A DNA stretch of 37,549 nucleotides from an uncultured Oscillospiraceae bacterium (GCA_934636865.1 CAKUBI010000021.1:1-37549), one strand, 5' to 3'. Shown: positions 23,171 to 31,941, counted from the stretch's first letter. Notes: a model not told the origin generated them from the letters alone. Numbers and translations: made by a program.

Positions 23171-23224
23171 CTGACGCGGTGACGCGCCGTGTATGAGATG
23201 ACGGGGAGACGATAGCAGGAAGGA

Positions 23225-24118
23225 TCAGATGAGGCCGAGCTTTTCCATTTCGGCCTTGACCTCGGCCTTGACGCCCTCGGGCGCTTCCGCGCAGGGCATG
23301 AGGGGCAGGCCCGCTTCAAAGCCCTGAAGCGTCATGGCGTACTTGACGGGGCCGGGGTTCTGGGACTTGAAGAGCAGACGCTGCAGCTTCTGATAGCGGC
23401 AGCCGAGCTCGGTGACCTTGGCGGCGTCGCCGGCCTGCGCGGCCTCGTAGATGGCGGCCCACTCGCCCGGCAGCACGTTGGACGAGGCAAGCACCGCGCC
23501 CTTGGCGCCGCAGAGCATCTCCCACGCGGCGAGGTACTCATTGCCGGAGAGGACCTGAATCTTATCGCCGAAGCGGGCGATCAGCTCGGCGGTCTGGTCG
23601 AGCTTGCCGGAGCATTCCTTGATGCCGATGACGTTGGGGACGGCTTCGATCAGCGCGCCGACTGTGTCGGGGTTCGTGCCGTAGCCGTTGTCGCCGAAGC
23701 GGCCGGGGAAGTTGTAGATCAGGATGGGCATATCCACGGCGTCGTCGATGGCCTTGAAGTAATCGACGCAGCCCTGCACCGTGGTCGCGCGGCCAAACGG
23801 CGGAGCGACGAGGATCATGTCGGCCCCGGCAGCCTTGGCGGCCTTGGCAGACTCGATGGCCTCATAAACGCCCAGCTCCACAACGCCCGCGATGACGGGC
23901 ACTCTGCGGTCGATGACCTTGACGGCCAGCTCCAGGATCTTCGTGCGCGCGGCCTTGGGCACGGCGGTGTTTTCGCCGGTGCCGCCCAGCAGCAGAAGGC
24001 TGCCCGCGCCCTTGCTGAGCTGGTCTTCCAGAATGGCGGTGAGCGCCCTTTCGTTGACCGTTACGCCGTCGGCCAGCATCGGGGAGATGACAGCCGTCAT
24101 AATACCGAGATTTTTCAT
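23225..24118 (-). CDS. DHDPS/N-acetylneuraminate-lyase-family aldolase or dehydratase
   Basis: A 297-residue class I aldolase-fold enzyme. Hallmarks are GGTGEN at residues 45-50 (GGTTGE-type pyruvyl-binding loop), Tyr135 in YNFPGR and Schiff-base Lys167 in VIGIKECSGKL. Members either condense pyruvate with an aldehyde, cleave such adducts, or dehydrate sugar acids. True DapA usually sits in a lysine operon and has GGTTGE. The catabolic neighbours here (TRAP importer, 2-hydroxyacid dehydrogenase, aldehyde dehydrogenase, LarA homologue) point to cleavage or dehydration of an imported acid, giving pyruvate or an aldehyde. AAGGAG lies 8 nt before the ATG. It begins 20 bp after the dehydrogenase gene. 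Confidence 0.87.
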   Translation of the reverse strand: MKNLGIMTAVISPMLADGVTVNERALTAILEDQLSKGAGSLLLLGGTGENTAVPKAARTKILELAVKVIDRRVPVIAGVVELGVYEAIESAKAAKAAGADMILVAPPFGRATTVQGCVDYFKAIDDAVDMPILIYNFPGRFGDNGYGTNPDTVGALIEAVPNVIGIKECSGKLDQTAELIARFGDKIQVLSGNEYLAAWEMLCGAKGAVLASSNVLPGEWAAIYEAAQAGDAAKVTELGCRYQKLQRLLFKSQNPGPVKYAMTLQGFEAGLPLMPCAEAPEGVKAEVKAEMEKLGLI

Positions 24119-24138
24119 AGCAAAGCTCCTTCCTGTGA

Positions 24139-25122
24139 TCAGACTCTCTTGTTCTGGATCGTTTTTTTGTTGGCAAAGTTGTAGCTGTCGCCTGTCTCCA
24201 GCGCCTCGAACACCGTGCGGGCGAGAATCTTGGAGATGCGGATGAGCGCATCGACGGTGTTGCCGCCCAGGTGCGGGGTGAGGATGACGTTGGGCAGCGA
24301 GAGCAGCGGCTCGTCCTGCTCCGGCGGCTCCTTTTCGAGCACGTCCAGCATGGCCGAGGCGATCTCGTGGTCAACGAGCGCCTGATAGAGCGCCTTCTGG
24401 TCCACGACGGGCCCGCGGCTGAGATTGATGAGCGAGGCCGTGGGCTTCATCTGGCGGAACTGCTCGGTGGAGATCATGCCGCGCGTTTCCGGCGTGAGGT
24501 GCAGCTGGATCGTGACATAGTCGGCCTCGCGAAGGCCCGCTTCCAGCGGGTCGGCCTTCGTGACGCCCAGCGCGGCCATCTGCCCGGCGGTGACGAAGGG
24601 ATCGAAGGCCATGACCTTCATGCCGAAGGCCTGCGCCTTCGCCGCAACGTCGCGTCCGATGCGGCCGAAGCCGATGATGAGCAGCGTTTTCTCGTAGATC
24701 TCCTGCGGGCTGTGCGCCTCGCGGTAGGCGGACCATTCGCCCGCGCGGACCGCGTGGTCGGCGTTGACGACCATGCGGCTCAGGCACAGGACGGAGAGCA
24801 TGACGTGCTCGGCGACGGAGATGAAGTTTCCGTCGGGAACGTTGAGGACCATGACGCCGTTTTCGCTGGCGGCGGCAACGTCGATGTTGTCAAGGCCCAC
24901 GCCGTACTGGCCGATGACCTTGAGCGACGGGCAGCTTTCGATGACCTTTCTCGTGACCTGCTCGGCGCGGGTGACGAGCGCGTCGATCTGATGCTCGTTG
25001 ATCTGGCGGATGAGGCCCGCCTCGCTCCCGTCCTGCCCCAGAACGACGTCGCAGCTTTCCTTGAGCATCTCAACGCCGATGGGCTGGATGGTGGGCTCGA
25101 TCATAAGTACACGATGTTTCAA
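24139..25122 (-). CDS. D-isomer-specific 2-hydroxyacid dehydrogenase
   Basis: A 327-residue NAD-dependent oxidoreductase of the D-2-hydroxyacid dehydrogenase (SerA-like) family, without an ACT domain. The Rossmann loop is GFGRIG at 151-156. The catalytic set is Arg236 in NLSRGPVVD, Glu265 in VLEKEPP and His284 in TPHLGG. It interconverts a D-2-hydroxyacid and the 2-oxo acid. The start appears to be a TTG at 25122, with GAGGAG 7 nt upstream; no ATG fits better. It sits between the TRAP permease gene and the DHDPS-like gene, and may oxidise a 2-hydroxyacid before aldol cleavage, with the LarA homologue supplying the right stereoisomer. The order of steps is inference. Confidence 0.9.
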   Translation of the reverse strand: MKHRVLMIEPTIQPIGVEMLKESCDVVLGQDGSEAGLIRQINEHQIDALVTRAEQVTRKVIESCPSLKVIGQYGVGLDNIDVAAASENGVMVLNVPDGNFISVAEHVMLSVLCLSRMVVNADHAVRAGEWSAYREAHSPQEIYEKTLLIIGFGRIGRDVAAKAQAFGMKVMAFDPFVTAGQMAALGVTKADPLEAGLREADYVTIQLHLTPETRGMISTEQFRQMKPTASLINLSRGPVVDQKALYQALVDHEIASAMLDVLEKEPPEQDEPLLSLPNVILTPHLGGNTVDALIRISKILARTVFEALETGDSYNFANKKTIQNKRV

Positions 25123-25161
25123 GACAAATCTCCTCTTTTCTTTTAATAAACGCTGCGCTGC

Positions 25162-26466
25162 TTACACCACATAGCCAAGCAGCCTGGGGATCGTCAGCAC
25201 CAGCTCCGGGATATAGGTGATCAGGAACAGAACGGCAATGCAGGCACCCGTGAACGGGAGGCTTGCCTTGACGATCTTCTTCAGCTCGCACCCGGAAACG
25301 CTTGCGACCGTATAAAGACCGACGCCGTAGGGAGGAGTGATAAGGCCGATCATAACGTTGACGACCATGACCACGCCGAAGTGGATCGCACTGACGCCCA
25401 TACGCATGAAAATCGGGGTAAAGATCGGGGCGAAGAGGATCAGCTGCGCGGAGTCGGAGATCCACATACCGTTGAACAGGAAGAAAATATTAACGATAAA
25501 CAAAAGCAGGTATGGGGACATGCCGGTGGTGGTGACGAGGTTGTTGATCATGGCGGGAACATTTTCCATCGCGAGGATCCAGCTGATGATCTGCGTGAAG
25601 CCGATGATCAGGAAGATGGACGCGCAGCCGGTCGCGGTCTCGAGGATGGAATCCCAGATGTCCTTCAGGGTGAGATTGCGATAGACGATAAGGCCGAGGA
25701 TCAGGACGTATGCCACCGAAACGGCGGCCGCCTCCGTGGCGGTAAACAGACCGGAAACAATACCGCCGAGGATCAGAACGATCATGAAGATCGCGCTGAG
25801 GGAGGACAGGGTGATCTTGACGGCTTCCTTGACCGTGTAGTGATAATCGCCCTTGGGGAAGCCCTTTTTCCTGCCGATGACATAGATGACGAGGATCTGC
25901 GCGATACCCAGCAGGATACCGGGGCCGAGACCGCCGACAAACATGGCGCCGACAGAAACGCTGGTCAGGCTTGCGAACATGACCGCGGGGATGGACGGCG
26001 GGATGACGGGACCCTGAATGGCGGACGTTGCGGTCAGGGCGGCGGAAAAGTCTCTGTCGTAGCCGTCCGATTCCATCAGGCTGATCTCGATCGGGCCGAG
26101 GGCGGCGATATCGGCAAGAGCCGAGCCGGAGATGCCGCCGAAGAGCATACTGGCAAGAACGTTGACATAGGCCACGCCGCCGCGCAGACGGCCGACGAAT
26201 ATCTTGCAGAAGTCAACGACCTTGTCCATCAGGCCCGTTTTTCCCATCAGGTTTCCTGACAGCATAAAAAGCGGGATACAGAGGTAGATGAAGCTGTCCA
26301 TGCCGGTAAACAGGCGGTGCGCGTAGACAACGAGACTCGCCATCATGCCGGGCTTAATGAAGAAGTAGGTCAGCGCCGCGGTGCCGATCGCCATAACGAC
26401 CGGCGCACCGATCAGCAGCATGCCGAACAGCAGAACGATAACGATGATCAAAGCGATGTGTTCCAT
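25162..26466 (-). CDS. dctM: TRAP transporter large permease (DctM family)
   Basis: A 434-residue membrane protein with about 12 segments, the transport subunit of a tripartite ATP-independent periplasmic-type carrier. Recognisable stretches include the N-terminal FGMLLIGAPVVMAIG, YLCIPLFMLSGNLMGKTGLMDKV, GGISGSALADIAALGPI, and the C-terminal ITPPYGVGLYTVASVSGCEL. It uses a Na+ gradient to take up organic acids delivered by the binding protein. Its ATG overlaps the stop of the small permease gene (TAATG), so the two are translationally coupled. The operon order binding protein, small permease, large permease is standard. Confidence 0.93.
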   Translation of the reverse strand: MEHIALIIVIVLLFGMLLIGAPVVMAIGTAALTYFFIKPGMMASLVVYAHRLFTGMDSFIYLCIPLFMLSGNLMGKTGLMDKVVDFCKIFVGRLRGGVAYVNVLASMLFGGISGSALADIAALGPIEISLMESDGYDRDFSAALTATSAIQGPVIPPSIPAVMFASLTSVSVGAMFVGGLGPGILLGIAQILVIYVIGRKKGFPKGDYHYTVKEAVKITLSSLSAIFMIVLILGGIVSGLFTATEAAAVSVAYVLILGLIVYRNLTLKDIWDSILETATGCASIFLIIGFTQIISWILAMENVPAMINNLVTTTGMSPYLLLFIVNIFFLFNGMWISDSAQLILFAPIFTPIFMRMGVSAIHFGVVMVVNVMIGLITPPYGVGLYTVASVSGCELKKIVKASLPFTGACIAVLFLITYIPELVLTIPRLLGYVV

Positions 26467-26972
26467 TAAGCGTGAGCCTCCTTATCTGTCGTGTCCTGGC
26501 CGCGCTTGCCGAGCAGAAGGATCAGGTTCGTCAGGTATTGGAACAGCATCAGAGCTGCGCCGACGGGAACGCAGAGGTACACCCAGAACTTGTCGATCGG
26601 CAGGCCGAGCGCGATGACCCCGATGTAGGAGACGGCCTGTCTCCAGCCATAGTAGATCAGAATGGCGAGCATCAGGACGAAAGCGAGCGTATAGACCTTC
26701 TCGCGTACGCTTTTGAATTTCGCGGGGAGCAGATTGTCCAGAAAGTCCACGCGCATCAGCTCGTTGCGGTAGATGAGCACATTGGATGCAAGAAATACCG
26801 ACCAGATCAGGCCGTAGCGGGAGAAGGTCTCCACCCACATCAGGCCCATCTTGAAAATGAAGCGGTCAAGCACGTTGACGAACATGGCGAGGGAAACGAC
26901 GCTGAGCAGCACAGCTGAGGCTGCAAGAGAGAGATTGGCGACGAATTTCTTTACTTGTTGTAATTTTCTCAT
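26466..26972 (-). CDS. dctQ: TRAP transporter small permease (DctQ family)
   Basis: A 168-residue protein with four hydrophobic segments, the small subunit that anchors the binding protein to the DctM channel. The family phrase ETFSRYGLIWSVFLASNVLIYRNELMRVDF is clear. I start at the ATG at 26972 (MRKLQQ) because AGGAGG is 4 nt upstream; an in-frame GTG at 26987 overlaps that site. The stop codon overlaps the dctM start by one base. Confidence 0.9.
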   Translation of the reverse strand: MRKLQQVKKFVANLSLAASAVLLSVVSLAMFVNVLDRFIFKMGLMWVETFSRYGLIWSVFLASNVLIYRNELMRVDFLDNLLPAKFKSVREKVYTLAFVLMLAILIYYGWRQAVSYIGVIALGLPIDKFWVYLCVPVGAALMLFQYLTNLILLLGKRGQDTTDKEAHA

Positions 26973-27045
26973 GGGTCCTCCTATCACAGAATCAGGATTT
27001 GCGGGGAAGAAAGGTCGGTCCCCGGCAGTGCGGGCCGGGCGGCGA

Positions 27046-28158
27046 TCACTTGCCGCTTACCGCCTTTGCCTCGGCAAAGCAGGAGAGGACCTTGTCATAG
27101 AAGTCCTGATTGATGGTGGGCAGGACCTTTGCGCAGACGTAGTCATAGCAGGCGTCCTTGAATTCCTGACGCTGGTCCTCGGTCAGGGAGATCAGCTCAA
27201 CGCCGGCGTTCTTGAGCTTCTGGGTGTTGTATACGTCGCTTGCCTGCACGACGCCGATGGTGGCGCGGCGGGCGTCGTCGGCGGCCTGAGCGACCATGGC
27301 GCGCTGCTCGTCCGTCAGCTTTTCAAGCGTCTTGGTGCTGATCATTGCGCCGACAACGTTGGCGATGTGCTTGGTATCCGTGATGTACTTGGTGACCTCC
27401 TCGAGGTTCTTCATGAAGAGGGTGTAGTTGCAGTTATCCGAGGCATCGATCACGCCGGTGGAGGCTGCGGAGTACAGCTCGGAGAAGGCGACGGTGGTGG
27501 GAACGGCACCCCATGCCTCGCCCATGGCGATATGAGCGTCAATGCTCTGCAGGCGGAACTTGAGACCCTTCATGTCGCTGACGGAGTAGATCGGCTTGGT
27601 GTAGGAGTCGAGGTTGCGGAAGCCGGTGGTGAACATGCTCAGAAGCTGCAGGCCCGCCTTGTCATAAAGCTGCGCGTTGATGTCATCAAAGATCTCGCCC
27701 TGAAGCATGATATTCAGCGCGTCCTGATCATCGAAAAGATACGGGATATCAAAGCTGGCAAGATCGGGGACCCATGCGGACATATTGCCCGTTGCGGGGG
27801 AAAGGCAGATATCCAGCGTGCCGTGGGAGCACTGCTCAAGACAGGAGGTCAGATCGCCGAGCTGGTCGTTGGGGTAAATGTCGCAGGTGATCTCACCGTT
27901 GGAGTAGACCTCGAGAGAGTTCTTGAACACGCGCGCATAGCAGTTCCAGGTGTTGAGGATGTTGGTGTCGCTCTCGGGGGTGGAGACCTTGAGAACGATG
28001 GACGCGCCGGGCAGAGCGGCCGCGGGAGCGTCATTGGTGCTGCCGGAGACGGTGGAAGAGGGGGAAGAGGAGCCTTCGGTGCCGTTCTGAACGACACCGC
28101 ATGCGGACAGTGCGAGGATCATCACTGCGGCCAGAATCAGGGCAAGTGTTCTTTTCAT
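27046..28158 (-). CDS. dctP: TRAP transporter solute-binding lipoprotein (DctP family)
   Basis: A 370-residue extracytoplasmic binding protein. The N-terminus is a lipoprotein signal (MKRTLALILAAVMILALSAC), with lipobox LSAC anchoring it to the membrane, then a Ser/Thr-rich linker. The mature domain shows DctP landmarks: YPNDQLGDLTSCLEQ, FDIPYLF, the ligand-carboxylate Arg in GLKFRLQS, and the ASDNC segment. Ligands of this family are usually acids such as dicarboxylates, sialic acid, sugar acids or 2-oxo acids. I start at the ATG at 28158, where AAGGAG sits 8 nt upstream; the longer frame lacks a site. It follows the aldehyde dehydrogenase gene after 95 bp that contain a small stem-loop. Confidence 0.93.
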   Translation of the reverse strand: MKRTLALILAAVMILALSACGVVQNGTEGSSSPSSTVSGSTNDAPAAALPGASIVLKVSTPESDTNILNTWNCYARVFKNSLEVYSNGEITCDIYPNDQLGDLTSCLEQCSHGTLDICLSPATGNMSAWVPDLASFDIPYLFDDQDALNIMLQGEIFDDINAQLYDKAGLQLLSMFTTGFRNLDSYTKPIYSVSDMKGLKFRLQSIDAHIAMGEAWGAVPTTVAFSELYSAASTGVIDASDNCNYTLFMKNLEEVTKYITDTKHIANVVGAMISTKTLEKLTDEQRAMVAQAADDARRATIGVVQASDVYNTQKLKNAGVELISLTEDQRQEFKDACYDYVCAKVLPTINQDFYDKVLSCFAEAKAVSGK

Positions 28159-28230
28159 GTTGATATCTCCTTTTCTATTTGATGTTGTAGCCGGAAAGAT
28201 ATAGGTTCTGCTTCCTCTGTAAAATATCTC

Positions 28231-28246
28231 CTTGCCGCGGGGCAAG
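28231..28246 (-). promoter_or_regulatory. Intercistronic stem-loop before dctP
   Basis: CTTGCC / GGCAAG with a 4-nt loop lies 7 bp after the aldehyde dehydrogenase stop. It has no T tract. It may help stabilise the downstream mRNA so that binding protein is made in excess. An extra AAGGAGATAT with no start codon follows it. Confidence 0.35.
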
Positions 28247-28253
28247 CAGTTAT

Positions 28254-29699
28254 TTACGCCATCACACCGCGGAGGACGGTGGTCTTGACCTCGGAGAACT
28301 CTTCCAGCGTGTGCAGCGCGCCCTCACGGCCGACGCCGGACATCTTGTAGCCGCCGAAGCCGTGATAGCTCGTGCGGTAGTCGCCCGTGCCGTTGATGAC
28401 GCAGGTGCCCGACTGGATCGCGCGGGCCGCCTTCATCGCCGTGGCGATGTCGCCGGTCATCACGCCCGCGGAGAGACCGTAGGCCGTGTTGTTGGCAATG
28501 GCCATGGCCTCGTCGAAGGTGTCAAAGCCGATGACCGGGAATACGGGTCCGAAGACCTCCATGCTCTGCGCGATGTCCATCCCGGGCGTCACATCGACGA
28601 GCACGGTGGGCTCCACGATGGTCTCGGCGGTGCGCTTGCCGCCGTAGACGCAGCGCGCGCCCTGGGCGACGGTCATCTCGATCTGCTGCGCGACCTTGGC
28701 CGCGGCGGCGGGGTTGATGAGGCAGCTGAAAACGGTGGTCTCGTCGAGCGGGTCGCCGCACTTGATGGCCTTGAGCCCTTCAATGAGCTTTTCGGTGAAG
28801 GCTTCCTTCACGCTGTTCTGAACGATGAAGCGCTTGCTGGCCGAGCAGATCTGACCGGCGTTGTAGATGCGCCCGCCGATGGCCTCGGCCACGGCCTTGT
28901 CAAGATCGCAGTCCTCAAAAACGACGAAGGGATCGTTGCCGCCGAGCTCGAGCAGAACGCGCTGCAGGTGGCGGCTGGCGTCGGCCTGGAGCTCCACGCC
29001 CACGGCGGTGCTGCCGGTGAGGCTGATGGCGGCGACGTGCTCATTTTCGGTGATCCATTTGCCGACCTTGCTGCCGCTGCCGGTGATGACCTGCACGGTG
29101 TTGGCCGGCATTCCGGCCTCGAGCATGAGCTGAGCGTAGAGGATGATGCTCATCGGCGTGTCGGAGGCGGGCTTCATGATGACGCTGTTGCCGGCGCACA
29201 GGGCGGGGGCGACCTTGTTGGTCATGGTGGAAACGGGATAGTTGAACGGCGCGACGCATACGCACACGCCCAGCGGCTCGTAGGAGGTGAAGATGATGTC
29301 GCTCGTGTTGCGGCGCTCAACGTTGTACGGCAGGGTCTCGCCGTACATGGTGGCGGCGGCGTTCATGTAGGCGCGGAAGATCAGGGGCACGCTGCCTACC
29401 TCACCGCGGCACTCGCTGATCGTTTTGCCGCCCTCGCGGCTGAGCAGCTGCGCGAGCTCCTCGGCGTGCTCGTCGTAGAGCGCGAGAAACTTGTTGATGA
29501 TGGCGTCGCGCTCGTCGTTGCGCAGCGCGGCCCATTCCTTCTGGCCCTCGACCGCGTTGGCGATGGCGAGATCTACGTCCTCCTTCGTCGCGGCAGGCAC
29601 GGTGCCGATCAGTTCGCCGGTGTAGGGGTTGTAGTTGTTGAGCACAGCGCCGTCAGAAGCGTCCACGGACTTGCCGCCGATAATCATTTTCCAATCCAT
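28254..29699 (-). CDS. NAD(P)-dependent aldehyde dehydrogenase
   Basis: A 481-residue cytoplasmic aldehyde dehydrogenase. Active-site residues are all present: Asn153 in APFNYPV, Lys176 in MKPASDTP, Glu251 in LLELGGND and nucleophile Cys285 in NAGQICSASKR. The C-terminal motif EVFGPVFPVIGFD is also typical. It is close in style to succinate-semialdehyde, glyceraldehyde-3-phosphate (non-phosphorylating) or phosphonoacetaldehyde-type enzymes, but the substrate cannot be fixed. I chose the ATG at 29699 because GGAAGGG lies about 6 nt upstream. It is the first gene of the catabolic operon, behind a promoter with MerR-like spacing, so an aldehyde is probably a product of the imported acid, perhaps through the DHDPS-like lyase. 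Confidence 0.92.
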   Translation of the reverse strand: MDWKMIIGGKSVDASDGAVLNNYNPYTGELIGTVPAATKEDVDLAIANAVEGQKEWAALRNDERDAIINKFLALYDEHAEELAQLLSREGGKTISECRGEVGSVPLIFRAYMNAAATMYGETLPYNVERRNTSDIIFTSYEPLGVCVCVAPFNYPVSTMTNKVAPALCAGNSVIMKPASDTPMSIILYAQLMLEAGMPANTVQVITGSGSKVGKWITENEHVAAISLTGSTAVGVELQADASRHLQRVLLELGGNDPFVVFEDCDLDKAVAEAIGGRIYNAGQICSASKRFIVQNSVKEAFTEKLIEGLKAIKCGDPLDETTVFSCLINPAAAAKVAQQIEMTVAQGARCVYGGKRTAETIVEPTVLVDVTPGMDIAQSMEVFGPVFPVIGFDTFDEAMAIANNTAYGLSAGVMTGDIATAMKAARAIQSGTCVINGTGDYRTSYHGFGGYKMSGVGREGALHTLEEFSEVKTTVLRGVMA

Positions 29700-29804
29700 A
29701 AATAGCCCTTCCTTTCGATCCGTCACGGTAATCAGTTAAATAGTTTGACCAGCTGGTTTTGCAGTTTAAAAGCAATATTCTTGCATTGCTGATCCTCTGC
29801 TTCT

Positions 29805-29836
29805 ACTATACCGCTTTACCGTGGGGAAGGTGTCAA
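29805..29836 (-). promoter_or_regulatory. Promoter of the aldehyde dehydrogenase/TRAP operon, MerR-type 20-bp spacer
   Basis: On the minus strand TTGACA (29836-29831) and TATAGT (29810-29805) are separated by 20 bp. Near-consensus hexamers with a 19-20-bp spacer are the known hallmark of promoters untwisted by MerR-family activators. A MerR-type gene ends 226 bp upstream. The 29700-30061 gap holds this promoter and the terminator at 29986-30028; I see nothing else in it. Confidence 0.68.
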
Positions 29837-29985
29837 GCAAAACTGAAGGGACCGAAATTGTGCAGAATGAACATACGATGCAAAGAAAAATGCAGAAAAT
29901 TGGTGCATGCGTTGATTTTTGCGTGCGGAAAGAGAAGCACAGAACCTTGACGCAGGGGAAAGGTTTTGCAGCCGGATGAAAGAAA

Positions 29986-30028
29986 AGCGGCCTTCGGATT
30001 GCTTCCTGCAAGCAATCCGAAGGCCGCT
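29986..30028 (-). terminator. Rho-independent terminator after the MerR-type gene
   Basis: A perfect 19-bp stem starting AGCGGCCTTCGG with a CCTGC loop is followed on the minus strand by TTTCTTTC. It lies 33 bp beyond the regulator stop and isolates it from the aldehyde dehydrogenase promoter. Confidence 0.85.
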
Positions 30029-30061
30029 GAGGAACAGGGCTGGAGAATATTGATGCGTTTT

Positions 30062-30943
30062 TTAATCGGGAAATGCAACTGGGATCTGCTGCTTGACAAG
30101 AATGTTCCGGTTGGAGTAGTTGAAAACAGAGGTCTCGGCGATGACCTGACCGAGATACGGCCCCACGATCTGATAGCCGTTTTCCGCAATGTAGTCCATC
30201 AGAAGCTGCAAGCCCACGCTCTCCGCCGCGTTGTCCATCGAGACGTACTGGCGGTACATGCAGGCGTAGATGCCGGACTGGAGCATGGTGCACGGCAGAT
30301 CCGGGCGCTCGGCGTCGAGCAGGATGCAGGCCCTGCTGCACAGAAAGCGCCCCTTTTGCAGGCTCTCACGCGGGACCATGCAGCCCACCTGGCTGAACAG
30401 CGTGAGCGGGATGCCCTCGCCGGTCATCGCCGCGCGGATGTGGTCAAGCCCGAGCTTCCAGGGAGAGACCTCGCCGTAGTCGCCGCGGAAGTCATATTCG
30501 TCGATATCGAAGGTGATCGCGCGGCGCTTGGGGATGAACTCGATGAAAACATGGTCGAGCGCAGGCGGGTTGCGCAGAAAGCGGCAGCTGTTGAGCTGGC
30601 GCGTGAGCGCCTTGCGTGAGGTGGTGTAGCGCGCGATCTTCTCGTCCAGCTCGTCGATCTGCTCGTTGAGCAGCGCCTCGAAAACGGAGAGGTCCTTCGT
30701 CTCGAGGATGTTTTCGATGCGCTTGAGCGAAAGACCGACGTTTTTCATCTGCAGGATCATCTCAAGGCGCGGCAGCTGCGAGGTCGAGTAGTAGCGGTAG
30801 CCCGTGCGCGTGTCGATGCGCTCGGGCACGAGGAGGCCCCGCTCGTGGTAGAGCCGCAGCGTGCGCGATGTGACGCCGTACATCTCCGACAGCTCGCCCA
30901 CACTGAAGCGGATCTCCTGGGAGGGATCAAAACTGAGGTCCAT
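30062..30943 (-). CDS. MerR-family regulator with GyrI-like effector-binding domain
   Basis: A 293-residue one-component regulator. Residues ~12-80 form the MerR winged-helix domain (FSVGELSEMYGVTSRTLRLYHERGLLVPERID...GYRYYSTSQL). Residues ~80-120 form the dimerising coiled coil (LLNEQIDELDEKIARYTTSRKALTRQL), and the C-terminal ~160 residues resemble the BmrR/GyrI-like ligand pocket (GIYACMYRQYVSMDNAAESVGLQLLMDYIAENGYQIVGPY). It probably senses a small organic ligand and activates the 20-bp-spacer promoter at 29805-29836. AAGGAG is 9 nt before the ATG. The gene starts 25 bp after the LysR stop, so both regulators are likely made from one transcript. Confidence 0.9.
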   Translation of the reverse strand: MDLSFDPSQEIRFSVGELSEMYGVTSRTLRLYHERGLLVPERIDTRTGYRYYSTSQLPRLEMILQMKNVGLSLKRIENILETKDLSVFEALLNEQIDELDEKIARYTTSRKALTRQLNSCRFLRNPPALDHVFIEFIPKRRAITFDIDEYDFRGDYGEVSPWKLGLDHIRAAMTGEGIPLTLFSQVGCMVPRESLQKGRFLCSRACILLDAERPDLPCTMLQSGIYACMYRQYVSMDNAAESVGLQLLMDYIAENGYQIVGPYLGQVIAETSVFNYSNRNILVKQQIPVAFPD

Positions 30944-30968
30944 GAGACGGTCTCCTTTCTCCCGCGCG

Positions 30969-31859
30969 TCAGGCCGGATAGGCCGTGCGGATGGCTTCGA
31001 TCAGCCCGGCCATCTGGGGCGTGACCCACTTGTTCTTATGATAAAAGATCTGCTGCCAGAGGCGGATGCTGCAATCCGGCACGCAGAGTACGACAGCCTC
31101 GCCGCGCTTTTCAAGCGGCCGGACGACATAGTCCGGCAGCAGCGAGACGCCCAGCCCGATCTTCACGAGCGAGGTGATGGCGGAGGTGCTGTCCACCTCC
31201 AGCACGGGGGAGACCTCGATATCGCGCAGCGCGGCGGCCTGCTCGAGCGCGCGGCGGTAAACGCTGTCGCGCTCGGTGAGGATGAGCGGCATTCTGCACA
31301 CGTCCTCAAAGCGCAGCTCCTCTCCGCCCGCATAGGGCGAGGAGGCGGCCGCCGTGAAGCAGATGCGCGATTCGCGCGCGTAGGCGCGCACGCAGTCGCG
31401 CTCCATGCTCTTTTGCCCCAGCGTAAAGATCACATCCAGCTCGTTGTGCCGCAGAAGCGAGAACAGCTCCTCGCTCGAGCCGGTCCTGGTCTGGATCGTG
31501 ATGTTGGGAAAGCGCTTGTGATAGTCGGGCAGCAGCGGGAGCAGAATGTGGAAAAAGAGCGATTCGAGGATGCCGATGCGCAGCGTGCCGTGCAGATTTT
31601 CCGGCTCGCGCATGGGGATGAGCTTGATCTGCTGGGAGATCGAAACGAGCTGATTGGCGTAGTAGCGGAACTCCTCGCCGCGCGGCGTGAGGGAGATGCG
31701 GTTGCCCACGCGGTCGAAGAGCTGATAGCCCAGCTCCGTTTCCAGCTGCTTGATCTGCACCGTGACCGTGGACTGGGAATAGCCGAGGCTGTTTGCCGCG
31801 TGCGTGAAATTTTCCATCTCCGCCGCCTGCAAAAAGGTGACGATATTGCGCAATTCCAT
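30969..31859 (-). CDS. LysR-family transcriptional regulator
   Basis: A 296-residue LysR regulator. The N-terminal winged helix is canonical (MELRNIVTFLQAAEMENFTHAANSLGYSQSTVTVQIKQLE). The remaining ~200 residues form the periplasmic-binding-like effector domain (LRIGILESLFF..., ...SLVKIGLGVSLLPDYVV). I chose the ATG at 31859 because GGGAGG is 6 nt upstream and the family N-terminus starts there. It is divergent from the opine-dehydrogenase-like gene at 32015, the usual LysR layout, so it probably controls that gene set, while the MerR-type gene behind it controls the TRAP operon. The effector is unknown. Confidence 0.92.
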   Translation of the reverse strand: MELRNIVTFLQAAEMENFTHAANSLGYSQSTVTVQIKQLETELGYQLFDRVGNRISLTPRGEEFRYYANQLVSISQQIKLIPMREPENLHGTLRIGILESLFFHILLPLLPDYHKRFPNITIQTRTGSSEELFSLLRHNELDVIFTLGQKSMERDCVRAYARESRICFTAAASSPYAGGEELRFEDVCRMPLILTERDSVYRRALEQAAALRDIEVSPVLEVDSTSAITSLVKIGLGVSLLPDYVVRPLEKRGEAVVLCVPDCSIRLWQQIFYHKNKWVTPQMAGLIEAIRTAYPA

Positions 31860-31912
31860 AACTTTCCTCCCGACCATTATGATTTTCGTTGGCGGCAATT
31901 TGAACAATTCAT

Positions 31913-31941
31913 TTTACAAATTATATCCTGCTTTGTATACT
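31913..31941 (+). promoter_or_regulatory. Promoter of the opine-dehydrogenase/PrpD genes
   Basis: TTTACA (31913-31918) and TATACT (31936-31941), 17 bp apart, lie 73 bp before the gene start, in the 155-bp divergent region shared with lysR. TTTGTCC (31941-31947) and GGACAAA (31986-31992) form an inverted repeat in the leader. Confidence 0.6.
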
